64,000 nucleotides of DNA from an uncultured Lachnospiraceae bacterium (GTDB lineage Bacteria > Bacillota > Clostridia > Lachnospirales > Lachnospiraceae): assembly GCA_910587045.1 (NCBI GenBank), contig CAJULG010000002.1, positions 62,001 through 126,000 on the forward strand. Direction: 5' to 3'. The translations under genes and the position numbers were made by a program. Numbering within the stretch: the stretch's first letter is position 1; every line of letters begins with the position of its first letter. Positions 42,964 to 51,251 of the stretch are shown here, piece after piece. The notes beneath the pieces are model-generated. The model had not been told where the DNA came from and searched no databases. It saw only the letters and a list, made by a program, of their open reading frames with translations.

Positions 42964-43476
42964 ATGAGTCAGACAGCACGTCCCCTTCCGGGACAGAAAT
43001 ACCGGCATTTTAAAGGAAATCTCTATCAGATCATTACGATCGGTCTTCATTCCGAGACAGAGGAGGAGATGGTAGTATATCAGGCCTTATATGGAGATTA
43101 TCAGGTGTACATTCGTCCGCTGGACATGTTTTTAGCGGAGGTCGATAAAGAAAAATACCCGGAGGCAGGACAGGAATTCCGCTTTCAACTGGTTACCGCA
43201 CTGCAGAATGATGTGCCGCTAACCAAAAGACCGGAATCAGTGTCGGAAAAGGCGGGAGATGTTTCTCCGTTGCTGATTCAGTTTCTGGATGCAGATTCCT
43301 ATACCAAAAAATTAAAGATTTTCCTGGAAATGCGGGAAAGTATCAATGAAATCATGCTAACAGATGTAGCGGCATCGCTGGATATCTCAACCGGAACGGG
43401 AACATTAGAGGAGCAATATGCCAGTGTGCAGTATGCCCTTCATACACTGGCAAAGTATGAACGGAATAAACGATAA
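42964..43476 (+). CDS. DUF1653 domain protein
   Basis: A 170-residue protein. The N-terminal 70 residues are a DUF1653 domain (YRHFKGNLYQIITIGLHSET followed by EEEMVVYQALYGDYQVYIRP), a small beta-rich unit also found alone in many bacteria. The rest (about 95-170) is an unrecognised helical region with LEMRESINEIMLTDVAASLD. No catalytic motif is visible. AGGAAG precedes the ATG. It is followed by a 73-residue gene 25 bases later, in the same direction. Confidence 0.82.
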   Translation: MSQTARPLPGQKYRHFKGNLYQIITIGLHSETEEEMVVYQALYGDYQVYIRPLDMFLAEVDKEKYPEAGQEFRFQLVTALQNDVPLTKRPESVSEKAGDVSPLLIQFLDADSYTKKLKIFLEMRESINEIMLTDVAASLDISTGTGTLEEQYASVQYALHTLAKYERNKR

Positions 43477-43501
43477 GTAAAACACACGGGGGAGGAAGTG
43501 T

Positions 43502-43723
43502 ATGATCAGGCGAAAGATTAAGCTGGATTTGGATAATAAGCTAAATGAATTGAAGATTAATCTGGAGAATAATTATAAGGATCTGGCTCATGATGCCTTG
43601 AAGGAATTGCAAGGAGCCTTAGAAGAATATAAGGAGTCCGGTGAATTAAAGGAGAAGGATTATCGAAAGTACAGACAGCTTACCGATACGTATGCGATGC
43701 GTATGCAGAATTATCATCATTAA
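43502..43723 (+). CDS. Small coiled-coil protein, unknown
   Basis: A 73-residue highly charged, helical protein (Lys/Glu/Leu-rich, for example LDNKLNELKINLENNYKDL) with no cysteines and no membrane segment. A strong GGGGAGGAAG site and the tight link to the DUF1653 gene support that it is real. No family is recognised. A bidirectional terminator follows. Confidence 0.7.
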   Translation: MIRRKIKLDLDNKLNELKINLENNYKDLAHDALKELQGALEEYKESGELKEKDYRKYRQLTDTYAMRMQNYHH

Positions 43724-43731
43724 GAAGTATG

Positions 43732-43781
43732 AAAAGCCAGTCTCTTAGGATGTATTGTATTACATCCCGAGACTGGCTTTT
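43732..43781. terminator. Bidirectional terminator between the 73-residue gene and the transglycosylase gene
   Basis: AAAAGCCAGTCTC pairs with GAGACTGGCTTTT, and inner GGATGTA with TACATCC. T-runs of four lie on both strands. The stop codon of the minus-strand transglycosylase (43760-43762) is in the loop. Confidence 0.85.
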
Positions 43782-44335
43782 ATCTTTGAAACAAAATTCT
43801 GGGTTTCTTCATATGGGGGAATCGTTCCGTATTTATCAACTGCACCGGAGCCTGCATTATAAGCTGCCAGGGTGAGGGAGATATCTCCGTTGTAACGGTT
43901 CAGCAATTCTGAAAGGAGCCTGGCACCGCCCATAATATTCTCTTCGGCATTATAAGGATCAGAAACGCCAAGATAGGAAGCGGTAGATGGCATCAACTGC
44001 ATAACTCCGATGGCTCCTGCAGAGGATACCACATCTGTCTGGAAGCCGGATTCCTGTTTGGCAACTGCCCGTAAGAGATCAATGGAGATGCCATAGGTCT
44101 CAGCCGCCTTCTGGAAAAAACCGTCCAGTGCTTCGCTGGTTACCGGGGACTGCACGGGTCCTGAAGCTTTATATTGATTCATGCTGTTTTGAAATATATT
44201 CTGAAAAGAAGCCGCCTTTTTTGCAAGAGCAGCGGCCCGGGCATTTTCCCGGACAATTTGTGCAGACCTTGCCTGCTGAACTGCTTCTAAAAATTGTGCT
44301 TCGTTCGTATAAGTCATGGAACTGACGTATGCCAT
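43760..44335 (-). CDS. SLT-type lytic transglycosylase
   Basis: A 191-residue protein. The catalytic domain (about residues 75-190) has the general acid Glu in VAKQESGFQTDVVSSAGAIG, then VMQLMPSTASYLG and LAAYNAGSGAVDKYG, the SLT/goose-lysozyme signatures. It cleaves peptidoglycan glycan strands. No clear signal peptide is seen: the N-terminal 60 residues are polar, helical and Ala/Gln-rich, so export may be unconventional or the protein acts in a surface machine. The ATG at 44335 has AAGGAG 8 bases upstream; the ATG at 44386 gives 17 extra residues without good support. Confidence 0.88.
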   Translation of the reverse strand: MAYVSSMTYTNEAQFLEAVQQARSAQIVRENARAAALAKKAASFQNIFQNSMNQYKASGPVQSPVTSEALDGFFQKAAETYGISIDLLRAVAKQESGFQTDVVSSAGAIGVMQLMPSTASYLGVSDPYNAEENIMGGARLLSELLNRYNGDISLTLAAYNAGSGAVDKYGTIPPYEETQNFVSKIKASLGM

Positions 44336-44503
44336 AGCAGTATCTCCTTTACAGGATCCATTTTTAAAACTCAAAACCAGATCCACTGTTTGTCAATACT
44401 AAATAGTATAATATGTTTTCATCAAATATGCAAATGAAAAGTTATAAAATCAACAGATCCTGTCAGGCAGAGATTTATTTAAGTGGAAAGCAGGGAAGGA
44501 TTA

Positions 44504-44591
44504 TGATATACTATGCCTTGAAGAGAGGCCCAACGCAGGTGGGATATGACATGAGGAAGGGCCCAACGAAGTTGGGAGGAGTCCAGATGTC
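44504..44591 (+). ncRNA. Structured leader element, copy 2 (with a partial extra copy), before the hydrogenase
   Basis: An extended -10-like TGATATACT (44504-44512) precedes a partial unit (44514-44543, with imperfect stem CCCAAC/GGTGGG) and a full unit. The full unit has outer stem GACAT (44548-44552) with ATGTC (44587-44591), middle GGG (44559-44561) with TCC (44582-44584), and inner CCCAAC (44562-44567) with GTTGGG (44571-44576). The internal loops GAGGAA and AGGAG match copy 1. Relative to copy 1, three base pairs change on both sides (outer C-G to A-T; inner two G-C to A-T). It ends 33 bases before the hydrogenase start. Confidence 0.6.
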
Positions 44592-44624
44592 GGATAGCAG
44601 TAAAGTAAAAAATGGAGGTATTTC

Positions 44625-46154
44625 ATGCGAGGACTGGAAACAAACGTTAGAAGATTACGCAAACAGGTATTTGTTGAAATTGCAAGGGTTGCCTATAACT
44701 CAGACTCCATTAATGATGATATAGAGGCAATTCCTTATACGATCACGCCAGGTGATACACCGCAGTATTGTGATAATATCTATCGGGAGCGGGCAATCAC
44801 CAGTGAGCGGGTCCGTCTGGCCATGGGAATGTCTCTGCGCCCGGAAGACAGGCCGGTTCATGTTACCCAGGGTATTGAAGAAAGTGCGATCGACGAAAAG
44901 TATTATGAGCCACCTCTGATGCAGGTAATTCCGTCTGCCTGTAATGCCTGTGAAAACAATATCTATGAGGTCAGCAATCAGTGTAAGGGCTGTGTTGCAC
45001 ATCCCTGCATGGAAGTCTGCCCTATGAATGCCATATCCTTTGTAAATGGAAAATCTTATATTGATCAGAATAAATGTATTAAATGTGGAAAATGCAAGGC
45101 GAATTGTCCTTATGATGCCATTGCAAATAAGCGGCGTCCATGCGCGGATGCCTGCGGAGTAGGCGCTATTGAGAGCGATGAACACGGAAGGGCAAAGATC
45201 AACGAAGAGAAATGCGTTTCCTGTGGCATGTGTATGGTAAGCTGTCCGTTTGGTGCGATCGCAGATAAATCTCAGTTGTTCCAGTTGATCCGTGCCATGA
45301 AATCCGGCAGAGAGATCATTGCAGAGATTGCACCCGCCTTCGTGGGACAGTTTGGGGAATATGCGACACCGGAGCGGATAAAAGCCGCTTTAATAAAATT
45401 AGGCTTTCAGGATGTTTATGAAGTAGCGATAGGTGCAGATATAGGTGCAATGGCAGAAGCGGAGCATTATGTTGAGGCAGTGGCAAGTGGAAAGCAGCCC
45501 TTCCTGTTAACCTCCTGCTGTCCATCCTGGGCGATGCTGGCAAAGAAGTATTTCCCGGAAACGATCAGCATGATCTCGAATGAATTGACACCAATGGTAG
45601 CTACGGCAAGGATCATAAAAAAAGAACATCCTAATGCCTCCGTCGTATTTATCGGCCCATGTGCCGCAAAGAAGCTGGAGGCATCCAGAAGAACAGTACG
45701 AAGTGATGTGGATTTTGTCATTACTTTTGAAGAATTGGATGCCATGTTTATTGTACAGGACATTGAATTCGACGACTTTCGACAGGGAATCCCAATGGAG
45801 GACGCTACAGGAGCCGGACGCGGTTATGCAGTTGCCGGGGGCGTAGCGGATGCTGTCAGGGCATGCATCAAGGAATATCATCCGGAGGTCGAAGTAAATA
45901 TTGAACATGCAGAGGGCTTAAGTGAGTGTCGGAAGGTTCTGACCCTGGCAAAGGCCGGAAGGAAGAATGGTTGTCTGATAGAAGGTATGGGCTGTCCAGG
46001 GGGATGTATTGCCGGCGCCGGAACCAATATTCCATTGAATCAGGCAACGGTTGCGGTTCGGAACTTTAAGGGTGCAACCAAACAGGCAATTCCGGATATC
46101 GCGATCCTGGAAGATAAAGACCTGGGAATTGAGATACAGAAACCGGAAGCCTGA
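44625..46154 (+). CDS. Ferredoxin-fused [FeFe] hydrogenase, group-B-like
   Basis: A 509-residue protein. The N-terminal half has an extra cysteine cluster (ACNACENNIYEVSNQCKGCV) and 4Fe-4S ferredoxin motifs (CIKCGKCKANCP, CVSCGMCMVSCP). The C-terminal H-cluster domain has the three motifs: TSCCPSW (Cys298, with Cys299 for proton transfer), GPCAAKK (Cys346) and EGMGCPGGC (Cys457, Cys461), so all four cluster-binding cysteines are present. The GPC/GMGC variants and the N-terminal cysteine block fit group B rather than the bifurcating group A. It would reduce protons with ferredoxin. GGAGG lies 8 bases before the ATG. The maturases hydEFG are not in the window. Confidence 0.87.
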   Translation: MRGLETNVRRLRKQVFVEIARVAYNSDSINDDIEAIPYTITPGDTPQYCDNIYRERAITSERVRLAMGMSLRPEDRPVHVTQGIEESAIDEKYYEPPLMQVIPSACNACENNIYEVSNQCKGCVAHPCMEVCPMNAISFVNGKSYIDQNKCIKCGKCKANCPYDAIANKRRPCADACGVGAIESDEHGRAKINEEKCVSCGMCMVSCPFGAIADKSQLFQLIRAMKSGREIIAEIAPAFVGQFGEYATPERIKAALIKLGFQDVYEVAIGADIGAMAEAEHYVEAVASGKQPFLLTSCCPSWAMLAKKYFPETISMISNELTPMVATARIIKKEHPNASVVFIGPCAAKKLEASRRTVRSDVDFVITFEELDAMFIVQDIEFDDFRQGIPMEDATGAGRGYAVAGGVADAVRACIKEYHPEVEVNIEHAEGLSECRKVLTLAKAGRKNGCLIEGMGCPGGCIAGAGTNIPLNQATVAVRNFKGATKQAIPDIAILEDKDLGIEIQKPEA

Positions 46155-46233
46155 TACCGGAGAATTGGAAGAGGAGCTTAGACAGTAAGGATTCAGGCAT
46201 ACCGGAAGTGACAGTTGAAAAGAGGAAGAGACA

Positions 46234-47511
46234 ATGAAAAAGTTTGTAACCGGTCTGCGGTACGGTGATTGGAAGACAAGATTATATGTAATTTCAATAC
46301 CGGTCTGTGTACTGCTGGGCGCAGGACTGATCATTGCCTCTTTTTTTGTGAATTCTATGATAATGTTTCTCATTGGCGTGGCATTGGGAATTTCTGCCAT
46401 AGCATTGTTGCAAAATTATGCCATTGAGGAAGTGATGACAGAGAGGACGGAGGAAGGACAGAAGCCGACTGAAAAAAGAGCGGTTACGTTAAAAAGGCCG
46501 GCAGAACCAGAACTGCAGGAGCCGGAGAAGCTGGAAGAAAGGCCAGAAGAAAAACCGGAGAGGCTCCCGCAAAAGCCGGAAGCTGCTGAGGTGAAAGAAA
46601 AGGAACCACAGGAACGAAAGAATGTGGAGTCAAAGAAACCAAAGACCAGAGAAACAAAGCCTCAAAAAGAGAAATCCAGGCCGGAGAAACCGGAAGGAAA
46701 GAAACCGGAATTAAACCGGGCGGAAAAGGCGGAAGAACTGGTTTCTTATGACGAGAAGAAGATAAAACAGGTTTTATATAAATATAAGGTTCGAAAAGAT
46801 CATAAAATGATCATGATCGATGAATGGAAGGAAAAGGACGTACATCAATGCCCTGTGTATATATGGGTGCATCGGGGACGGGTTCATTTCCTTATGATAG
46901 AAGGGGAGACAAGGGAGATTTCTCTGCCTCTTGCAGAGGCGGCAACCCTGAAATACCGGAAGGGTGTTGTCTGCAAGGCAAAGGAGGAATATATACAGAT
47001 GCGGAAGAATTCTTTGCTATCTGCTGTCTTTGAACCGTTTCTTCCGACTTATCACAGCGGGAACAAGAATGGACGACCCGTGGTATACAAGAACTTATTT
47101 GAGCTTGGCCATGGACTTCTGGTCACAAATACTTCTGCAAGAACTGTTATGGAACTGCTTCACCCGGAATTTCAGGTAGAAGACTCGGTAACCCGGAATC
47201 GGGAGTATAATGACTTTTATCGGGAAATATATAAGAACAGTATTCTATTCCGGGAGCAGGTGATTCCAACAAAGGAATATCAGGGAAGAGTAAATGATAT
47301 TCTGCAGCAGCTTGCCGGTTCCGGAGCGGCTGAACAGGAATATGAGGATACTCTGCAACAACTATATCGCAGTCAGTTGATCACACAGGAGTATATTACA
47401 TATTATCTGCAATATCGGGGGCAGCTTCAGAGTACAGAGGCAGTCCGGCAGGGAAAACGTCTTCAAAAGGGAAAGAGGCTCAGGAAGCGAAGGAAGAATA
47501 GAAGCCGATAA
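46234..47511 (+). CDS. Membrane protein with Glu/Lys/Pro-rich linker and unknown C-terminal domain
   Basis: A 425-residue protein with three parts. Two membrane helices are near residues 17-37 and 42-62. A strongly charged linker (about 65-165) is rich in Pro, Glu and Lys with runs such as EEKPERLPQKPEAAEVKEKE. The C-terminal domain (about 170-425) is globular, with KQVLYKYKVRKDHKMIMIDE and HRGRVHFLMIEGE, and ends in a very basic tail. I recognise no family. AGAGGAAG precedes the ATG. It follows the hydrogenase by 79 bases; any functional link is inference. Confidence 0.7.
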   Translation: MKKFVTGLRYGDWKTRLYVISIPVCVLLGAGLIIASFFVNSMIMFLIGVALGISAIALLQNYAIEEVMTERTEEGQKPTEKRAVTLKRPAEPELQEPEKLEERPEEKPERLPQKPEAAEVKEKEPQERKNVESKKPKTRETKPQKEKSRPEKPEGKKPELNRAEKAEELVSYDEKKIKQVLYKYKVRKDHKMIMIDEWKEKDVHQCPVYIWVHRGRVHFLMIEGETREISLPLAEAATLKYRKGVVCKAKEEYIQMRKNSLLSAVFEPFLPTYHSGNKNGRPVVYKNLFELGHGLLVTNTSARTVMELLHPEFQVEDSVTRNREYNDFYREIYKNSILFREQVIPTKEYQGRVNDILQQLAGSGAAEQEYEDTLQQLYRSQLITQEYITYYLQYRGQLQSTEAVRQGKRLQKGKRLRKRRKNRSR

Positions 47512-47547
47512 TAAAATAGGAAAACATTAAGAAAAGAGGTAGAAGAA

Positions 47548-47733
47548 ATGGATCAGTTAATAAAGCTATGGATGCTGTCAGGATTGCAGTCTCCTGCAAC
47601 CGGAGATGAGTTTCGTCCCTGGATTGCAGCGATCATTTTAATTTTGTCTGTTGTGGTTCTGATCGTACTGTTTCTGGTAAGAAAGCGTAGTGATGACAGC
47701 CAGGATCCTTATCAGGATGAAGATGATCAATAG
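47548..47733 (+). CDS. Small single-helix membrane protein
   Basis: A 61-residue protein with one membrane helix (about residues 26-47, WIAAIILILSVVVLIVLFLV) followed by a positive RKR and an acidic tail, so the C-terminus is likely cytoplasmic. AGAGGTAG lies before the ATG. It follows the unknown membrane protein gene by 36 bases and may be its partner. No family is recognised. Confidence 0.65.
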   Translation: MDQLIKLWMLSGLQSPATGDEFRPWIAAIILILSVVVLIVLFLVRKRSDDSQDPYQDEDDQ

Positions 47734-47741
47734 AAGGATGT

Positions 47742-47770
47742 TTGACAAAACAGGTGCGGATGCGTACAAT
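47742..47770 (+). promoter_or_regulatory. Promoter of icd
   Basis: TTGACA (47742-47747), 17-base spacer, TACAAT (47765-47770), close to consensus, about 30 bases before the ribosome site of icd. Confidence 0.8.
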
Positions 47771-47806
47771 GATAAGAGTTGAAAGGATATAGGCAGGAGG
47801 AACAAT

Positions 47807-49018
47807 ATGGAAAAGATTAAGATGACAACCCCTTTAGTGGAGATGGATGGAGATGAGATGACCCGGATTCTCTGGAAGATGATCAAGGACGAGCTTTTGC
47901 TGCCATACATTGATCTGAAGACGGAATATTATGATCTGGGACTGGAATACAGAAATGAAACCGATGACAAGGTTACATTAGAATCTGCGGAGGCAACGAA
48001 AAAGTATGGCGTTGCGGTAAAATGTGCAACGATCACCCCGAATGCGGCACGTATGACGGAATATAATCTGAAGGAAATGTGGAAGAGTCCGAATGGTACG
48101 ATCCGGGCAGCTCTGGATGGAACCGTATTCCGGACGCCGATTGTAGTAAAAGGGATTGAGCCTTGTGTAAAGAACTGGGAGAAGCCGATCACCTTAGCCA
48201 GACATGCATATGGTGATGTCTATAAGAATACAGAAATCCGGGTTCCGGGAGCTGGAACGGCAGAGCTGGTATTTACCGGCGCAGATGGGACAGAGATCCG
48301 GGAAACCATCCATACCTTTGACGGAGCCGGTATTATTCAGGGAATGCATAATACGGATATGTCAATCGAAAGCTTTGCAAGATGCTGTTTTAATTATGCA
48401 CTGGATACGAAGCAGGATCTGTGGTTTGCAACCAAGGATACGATATCAAAGAAATACGATCACAGATTCAAGGATATCTTTCAGGAAATCTATGATGCAG
48501 AATATGATGCCCGGTTTCAGGAAGCCGGCATTGAATACTTCTATACGCTGATCGATGATGCAGTTGCCCGTGTTATGAAGGCAAAGGGCGGTTTTATCTG
48601 GGCATGCAAGAACTATGACGGTGATGTTATGAGCGATATGGTATCCAGTGCATTTGGTTCTCTGGCGATGATGACCTCTGTATTGGTCTCTCCGGAGGGA
48701 TACTATGAGTATGAAGCTGCCCATGGCACCGTACAGCGCCATTATTATAAGCACTTGAAAGGGGAAGAGACATCTACCAATTCCGTGGCTACGATTTTTG
48801 CCTGGACAGGTGCATTACGGAAACGGGGAGAGCTGGATCAGATTCCGGAGTTGATGAAGTTTGCAGATGCATTGGAAACAGCAACGCTGGAAACGATCGA
48901 GGCTGGAAAGATGACCAAGGATCTGGCACTGATCACATCCATACCGAATCCGACTGCCTTATCCAGCGAGGGATTTATTCAGGCAATTCGGGAAACGCTG
49001 GAGGGGAAGCTGAACTGA
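47807..49018 (+). CDS. icd: NADP-dependent isocitrate dehydrogenase, eukaryote-like type
   Basis: A 403-residue homodimeric enzyme converting isocitrate to 2-oxoglutarate. The start KMTTPLVEMDGDEMTRILWK, the block KSPNGTIRAALDGTVFRTPI, and the metal-binding stretch NYDGDVMSDMVSSAFGSL are characteristic of the eukaryote-like (class II) NADP-IDH. EAAHGTVQRHYYKH and ANSVATI-like STNSVATIFAWT are also present. GCAGGAGG precedes the ATG. It may work with the aconitase-family gene at 37829 to supply 2-oxoglutarate for glutamate in an anaerobe with an incomplete citric acid cycle. Confidence 0.95.
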   Translation: MEKIKMTTPLVEMDGDEMTRILWKMIKDELLLPYIDLKTEYYDLGLEYRNETDDKVTLESAEATKKYGVAVKCATITPNAARMTEYNLKEMWKSPNGTIRAALDGTVFRTPIVVKGIEPCVKNWEKPITLARHAYGDVYKNTEIRVPGAGTAELVFTGADGTEIRETIHTFDGAGIIQGMHNTDMSIESFARCCFNYALDTKQDLWFATKDTISKKYDHRFKDIFQEIYDAEYDARFQEAGIEYFYTLIDDAVARVMKAKGGFIWACKNYDGDVMSDMVSSAFGSLAMMTSVLVSPEGYYEYEAAHGTVQRHYYKHLKGEETSTNSVATIFAWTGALRKRGELDQIPELMKFADALETATLETIEAGKMTKDLALITSIPNPTALSSEGFIQAIRETLEGKLN

Positions 49019-49069
49019 TCGTGTAGTTCAGTTCTGATGAAACAGAGAGAGAAGCTTTCTCCAGATAGA

Positions 49070-49129
49070 AGAACGGGTATTCGCCGGTTTGATTCTTTCA
49101 TAGAAGTCAAATCGGCGGATACCCGTTCT
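49070..49129. terminator. Inverted repeat between icd and the convergent ABC-F gene
   Basis: AGAACGGGTATTCGCCGGTT pairs with AATCGGCGGATACCCGTTCT (two G-T or mismatched pairs). No T-run follows on either strand, so it may be a weak terminator, an mRNA end-protecting hairpin or a repeat. Confidence 0.6.
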
Positions 49130-49150
49130 GTATATGCGAAGCAGGGAGGA

Positions 49151-51085
49151 TTATTCCGCCAGTGATTCCCAACGGGCATACTGCTCCTCTAATTCTGCTG
49201 CAATTTTTTCCTGTTCCCTTGCAAGTGCCATGCAGCGTGGAGCATCTGTAGCAATCTCCGGTCTGCACAGTTCGTCGTCAATTTCCCTGCTTCTTTCCTC
49301 CAGTCCGGCAATCGCTTCTTCCAGTCGTTTCAGATCATTTGCCTTTTTACGGATTCTGGACTGCTCTTCCTTTTTTGCCTGCCAGTCTGCTTTGCTGTTA
49401 TCGGCAGGAGCCGGCTGAGGAGAAGAGAGGGTTCCCGATGTGCCGGAAGCGGACTGACTTTTGGCATAGGTTTCCTCAACCACATCCTTTTTTTCCAGAT
49501 AGTAGTCGTAGTTTCCTTTGTATTCATTCAGATGCTGTCCGGTCAGATCCAGAATGCGTGTGGCAGTCCGGTTGATAAAGTACCGGTCATGGGATACATA
49601 AAGTACGGTTCCGGTATAACGACATAACGCATTCTCCAGAATTTCCTTAGAGGTAATATCCAGATGATTGGTCGGCTCATCCAGGATCAGCAGGTTGGCA
49701 GAGGAGAGCATCAGCTTGGCCAGGGAAACCCGTCCCCGTTCTCCGCCGCTTAAGTCTTTTATCTGTTTGAATACGTCATCACCGGTAAAAAGGAAGGCAG
49801 CCAGAACATTCCGGATCCGGGTATTGGTCAGGGCAGGGTAGGCGTCAGATATTTCCTGAAAAATAGTCTTTTCCGGTGACAGTACCTGATGCTCCTGATC
49901 ATAGTAGCCGATCTTTACCCGGGAACCGAGAATGATCCGCCCTGCATCCTTGGGTATATACTTATTGATGATCTTTAATATGGTAGTCTTACCGGTTCCG
50001 TTATCTCCGATCAGGGCAACCCGCTCTCCCCGCTTGATATCAAAGGTAATATCCTGGAACAGACAGTTTGCTCCGTAGGTCTTTGACAGGTGTTCTGCCA
50101 GGAGAACATCCATTCCGCTTTCTACCTCCGGCTCCAGCCGGATCTGCATGGCATCCCGAACCTCCTGTGGTTTTTCAATGACCTCCATCTTATCCAGCAG
50201 CTTTTCCCGGCTTTCTGCCCGACGAATGGATTTTTCCCGGTTAAAGGAACGGAGTTTGGTAATAACCTCCTCCTGATGTTGGATTTCCGCCTGCTGGTTC
50301 AGATAGGCTTTTAATTCGCTGGCCCGTATCTCCTCCCGCCGGGCCGCGTACCAGCTATAGTTTCCGTTGTAGACCCGGCTTTTTCCATGTTCCAGTTCCA
50401 CGATCTTTGTTACGATCCGGTCCAGGAAGTACCGGTCATGGGAGACGATCAGAACTGCACCGGCATAGCTTCCCAGATACCCTTCCAGCCATGCAATGGA
50501 ATTCATATCCAGATGGTTGGTCGGTTCATCCAGCAGAATGACGTCCGGCTGGCTGAGAAGAAGCCGTCCCAGGGCAACTCTGGTCTTTTGTCCTCCGGAG
50601 AGGGTAGATATCTTTGTATTATAATCTGCTTCGGTGAAGCCTAAGCCCTTCAGGACACCGTTGATCTCACTTTTGTATGCATATCCGTTGGCTGTTTCAA
50701 ATTCATGGGTCAGCCGGGTATAGGAATTCAGGAGCGTTTCCAAAACAGCTCCTTCGGCATGCTTCATTTCCTGTTCTGCCTGTCGGATCTGCTGATCTAA
50801 GTCGATGATATGCTGCTTCACGGAAAGCATTTCTTCATATATGGTGTTCTCATAGGAATGTCCCTGTTCCTGCGCCAGATATCCGATCGTCTTATCCTTG
50901 CCGAGAATGACCTGGCCGGAATCCGCAGCTTCTTCTCCCATGATTATCTTCAGCAGAGTTGATTTTCCTGCACCGTTAATGCCGACGATCGCGGCCTTTT
51001 CATGCTCCTCTATATGAAATTGAATATCCTTTAATACCTCATCTATGCCAAATGCCTTGGATATGTTCTGACATGCCAGTATCAT
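49151..51085 (-). CDS. ABC-F family ATPase (YdiF-type)
   Basis: A 644-residue protein with two ABC domains and no membrane part. Walker A sites are GINGAGKST (about residues 36-44) and GDNGTGKTT (about 357-365). Signatures are LSGGQKTRVALGRL and LSGGERGRVSLAKL, and the linker between domains (about 240-325) is charged and helical. The C-terminal extension (about 530-640) is coiled coil, as in YdiF/Uup-type members. ABC-F proteins act on ribosomes, rescuing stalled translation or antibiotic-bound ribosomes. The length (about 642) matches Bacillus YdiF. AGGA precedes the ATG at 51085. It is divergent from nnr. Confidence 0.93.
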   Translation of the reverse strand: MILACQNISKAFGIDEVLKDIQFHIEEHEKAAIVGINGAGKSTLLKIIMGEEAADSGQVILGKDKTIGYLAQEQGHSYENTIYEEMLSVKQHIIDLDQQIRQAEQEMKHAEGAVLETLLNSYTRLTHEFETANGYAYKSEINGVLKGLGFTEADYNTKISTLSGGQKTRVALGRLLLSQPDVILLDEPTNHLDMNSIAWLEGYLGSYAGAVLIVSHDRYFLDRIVTKIVELEHGKSRVYNGNYSWYAARREEIRASELKAYLNQQAEIQHQEEVITKLRSFNREKSIRRAESREKLLDKMEVIEKPQEVRDAMQIRLEPEVESGMDVLLAEHLSKTYGANCLFQDITFDIKRGERVALIGDNGTGKTTILKIINKYIPKDAGRIILGSRVKIGYYDQEHQVLSPEKTIFQEISDAYPALTNTRIRNVLAAFLFTGDDVFKQIKDLSGGERGRVSLAKLMLSSANLLILDEPTNHLDITSKEILENALCRYTGTVLYVSHDRYFINRTATRILDLTGQHLNEYKGNYDYYLEKKDVVEETYAKSQSASGTSGTLSSPQPAPADNSKADWQAKKEEQSRIRKKANDLKRLEEAIAGLEERSREIDDELCRPEIATDAPRCMALAREQEKIAAELEEQYARWESLAE

Positions 51086-51181
51086 TTGTCCTATCCTCCG
51101 TGTTCGTTTACTCAGACTTTTACTATTTTAACACATTCAATTCCCGGGTTACAAGAACTATCCGGAAGGGAATGGAACTAT

Positions 51182-51210
51182 TTGACAACCATCTTTATTG
51201 CGATTATCAT
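51182..51210 (+). promoter_or_regulatory. Promoter of the nnr-alr-mazF unit
   Basis: TTGACA (51182-51187), 17 bases, TATCAT (51205-51210). It starts upstream of the translation start at 51252 and overlaps the ATG at 51198, which helps to rule that ATG out. Confidence 0.7.
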
Positions 51211-51251
51211 GGGGGAAAGATCAGGAAAGGATGAAAAAGGAGGTCAGAGCA

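Noticed and set aside
44413..44724. A 103-residue open frame on the plus strand running through the leader element into the hydrogenase gene.
   Set aside because: It covers the hairpin units and overlaps the hydrogenase start in another frame; its composition follows the repeat and no ribosome site supports it.
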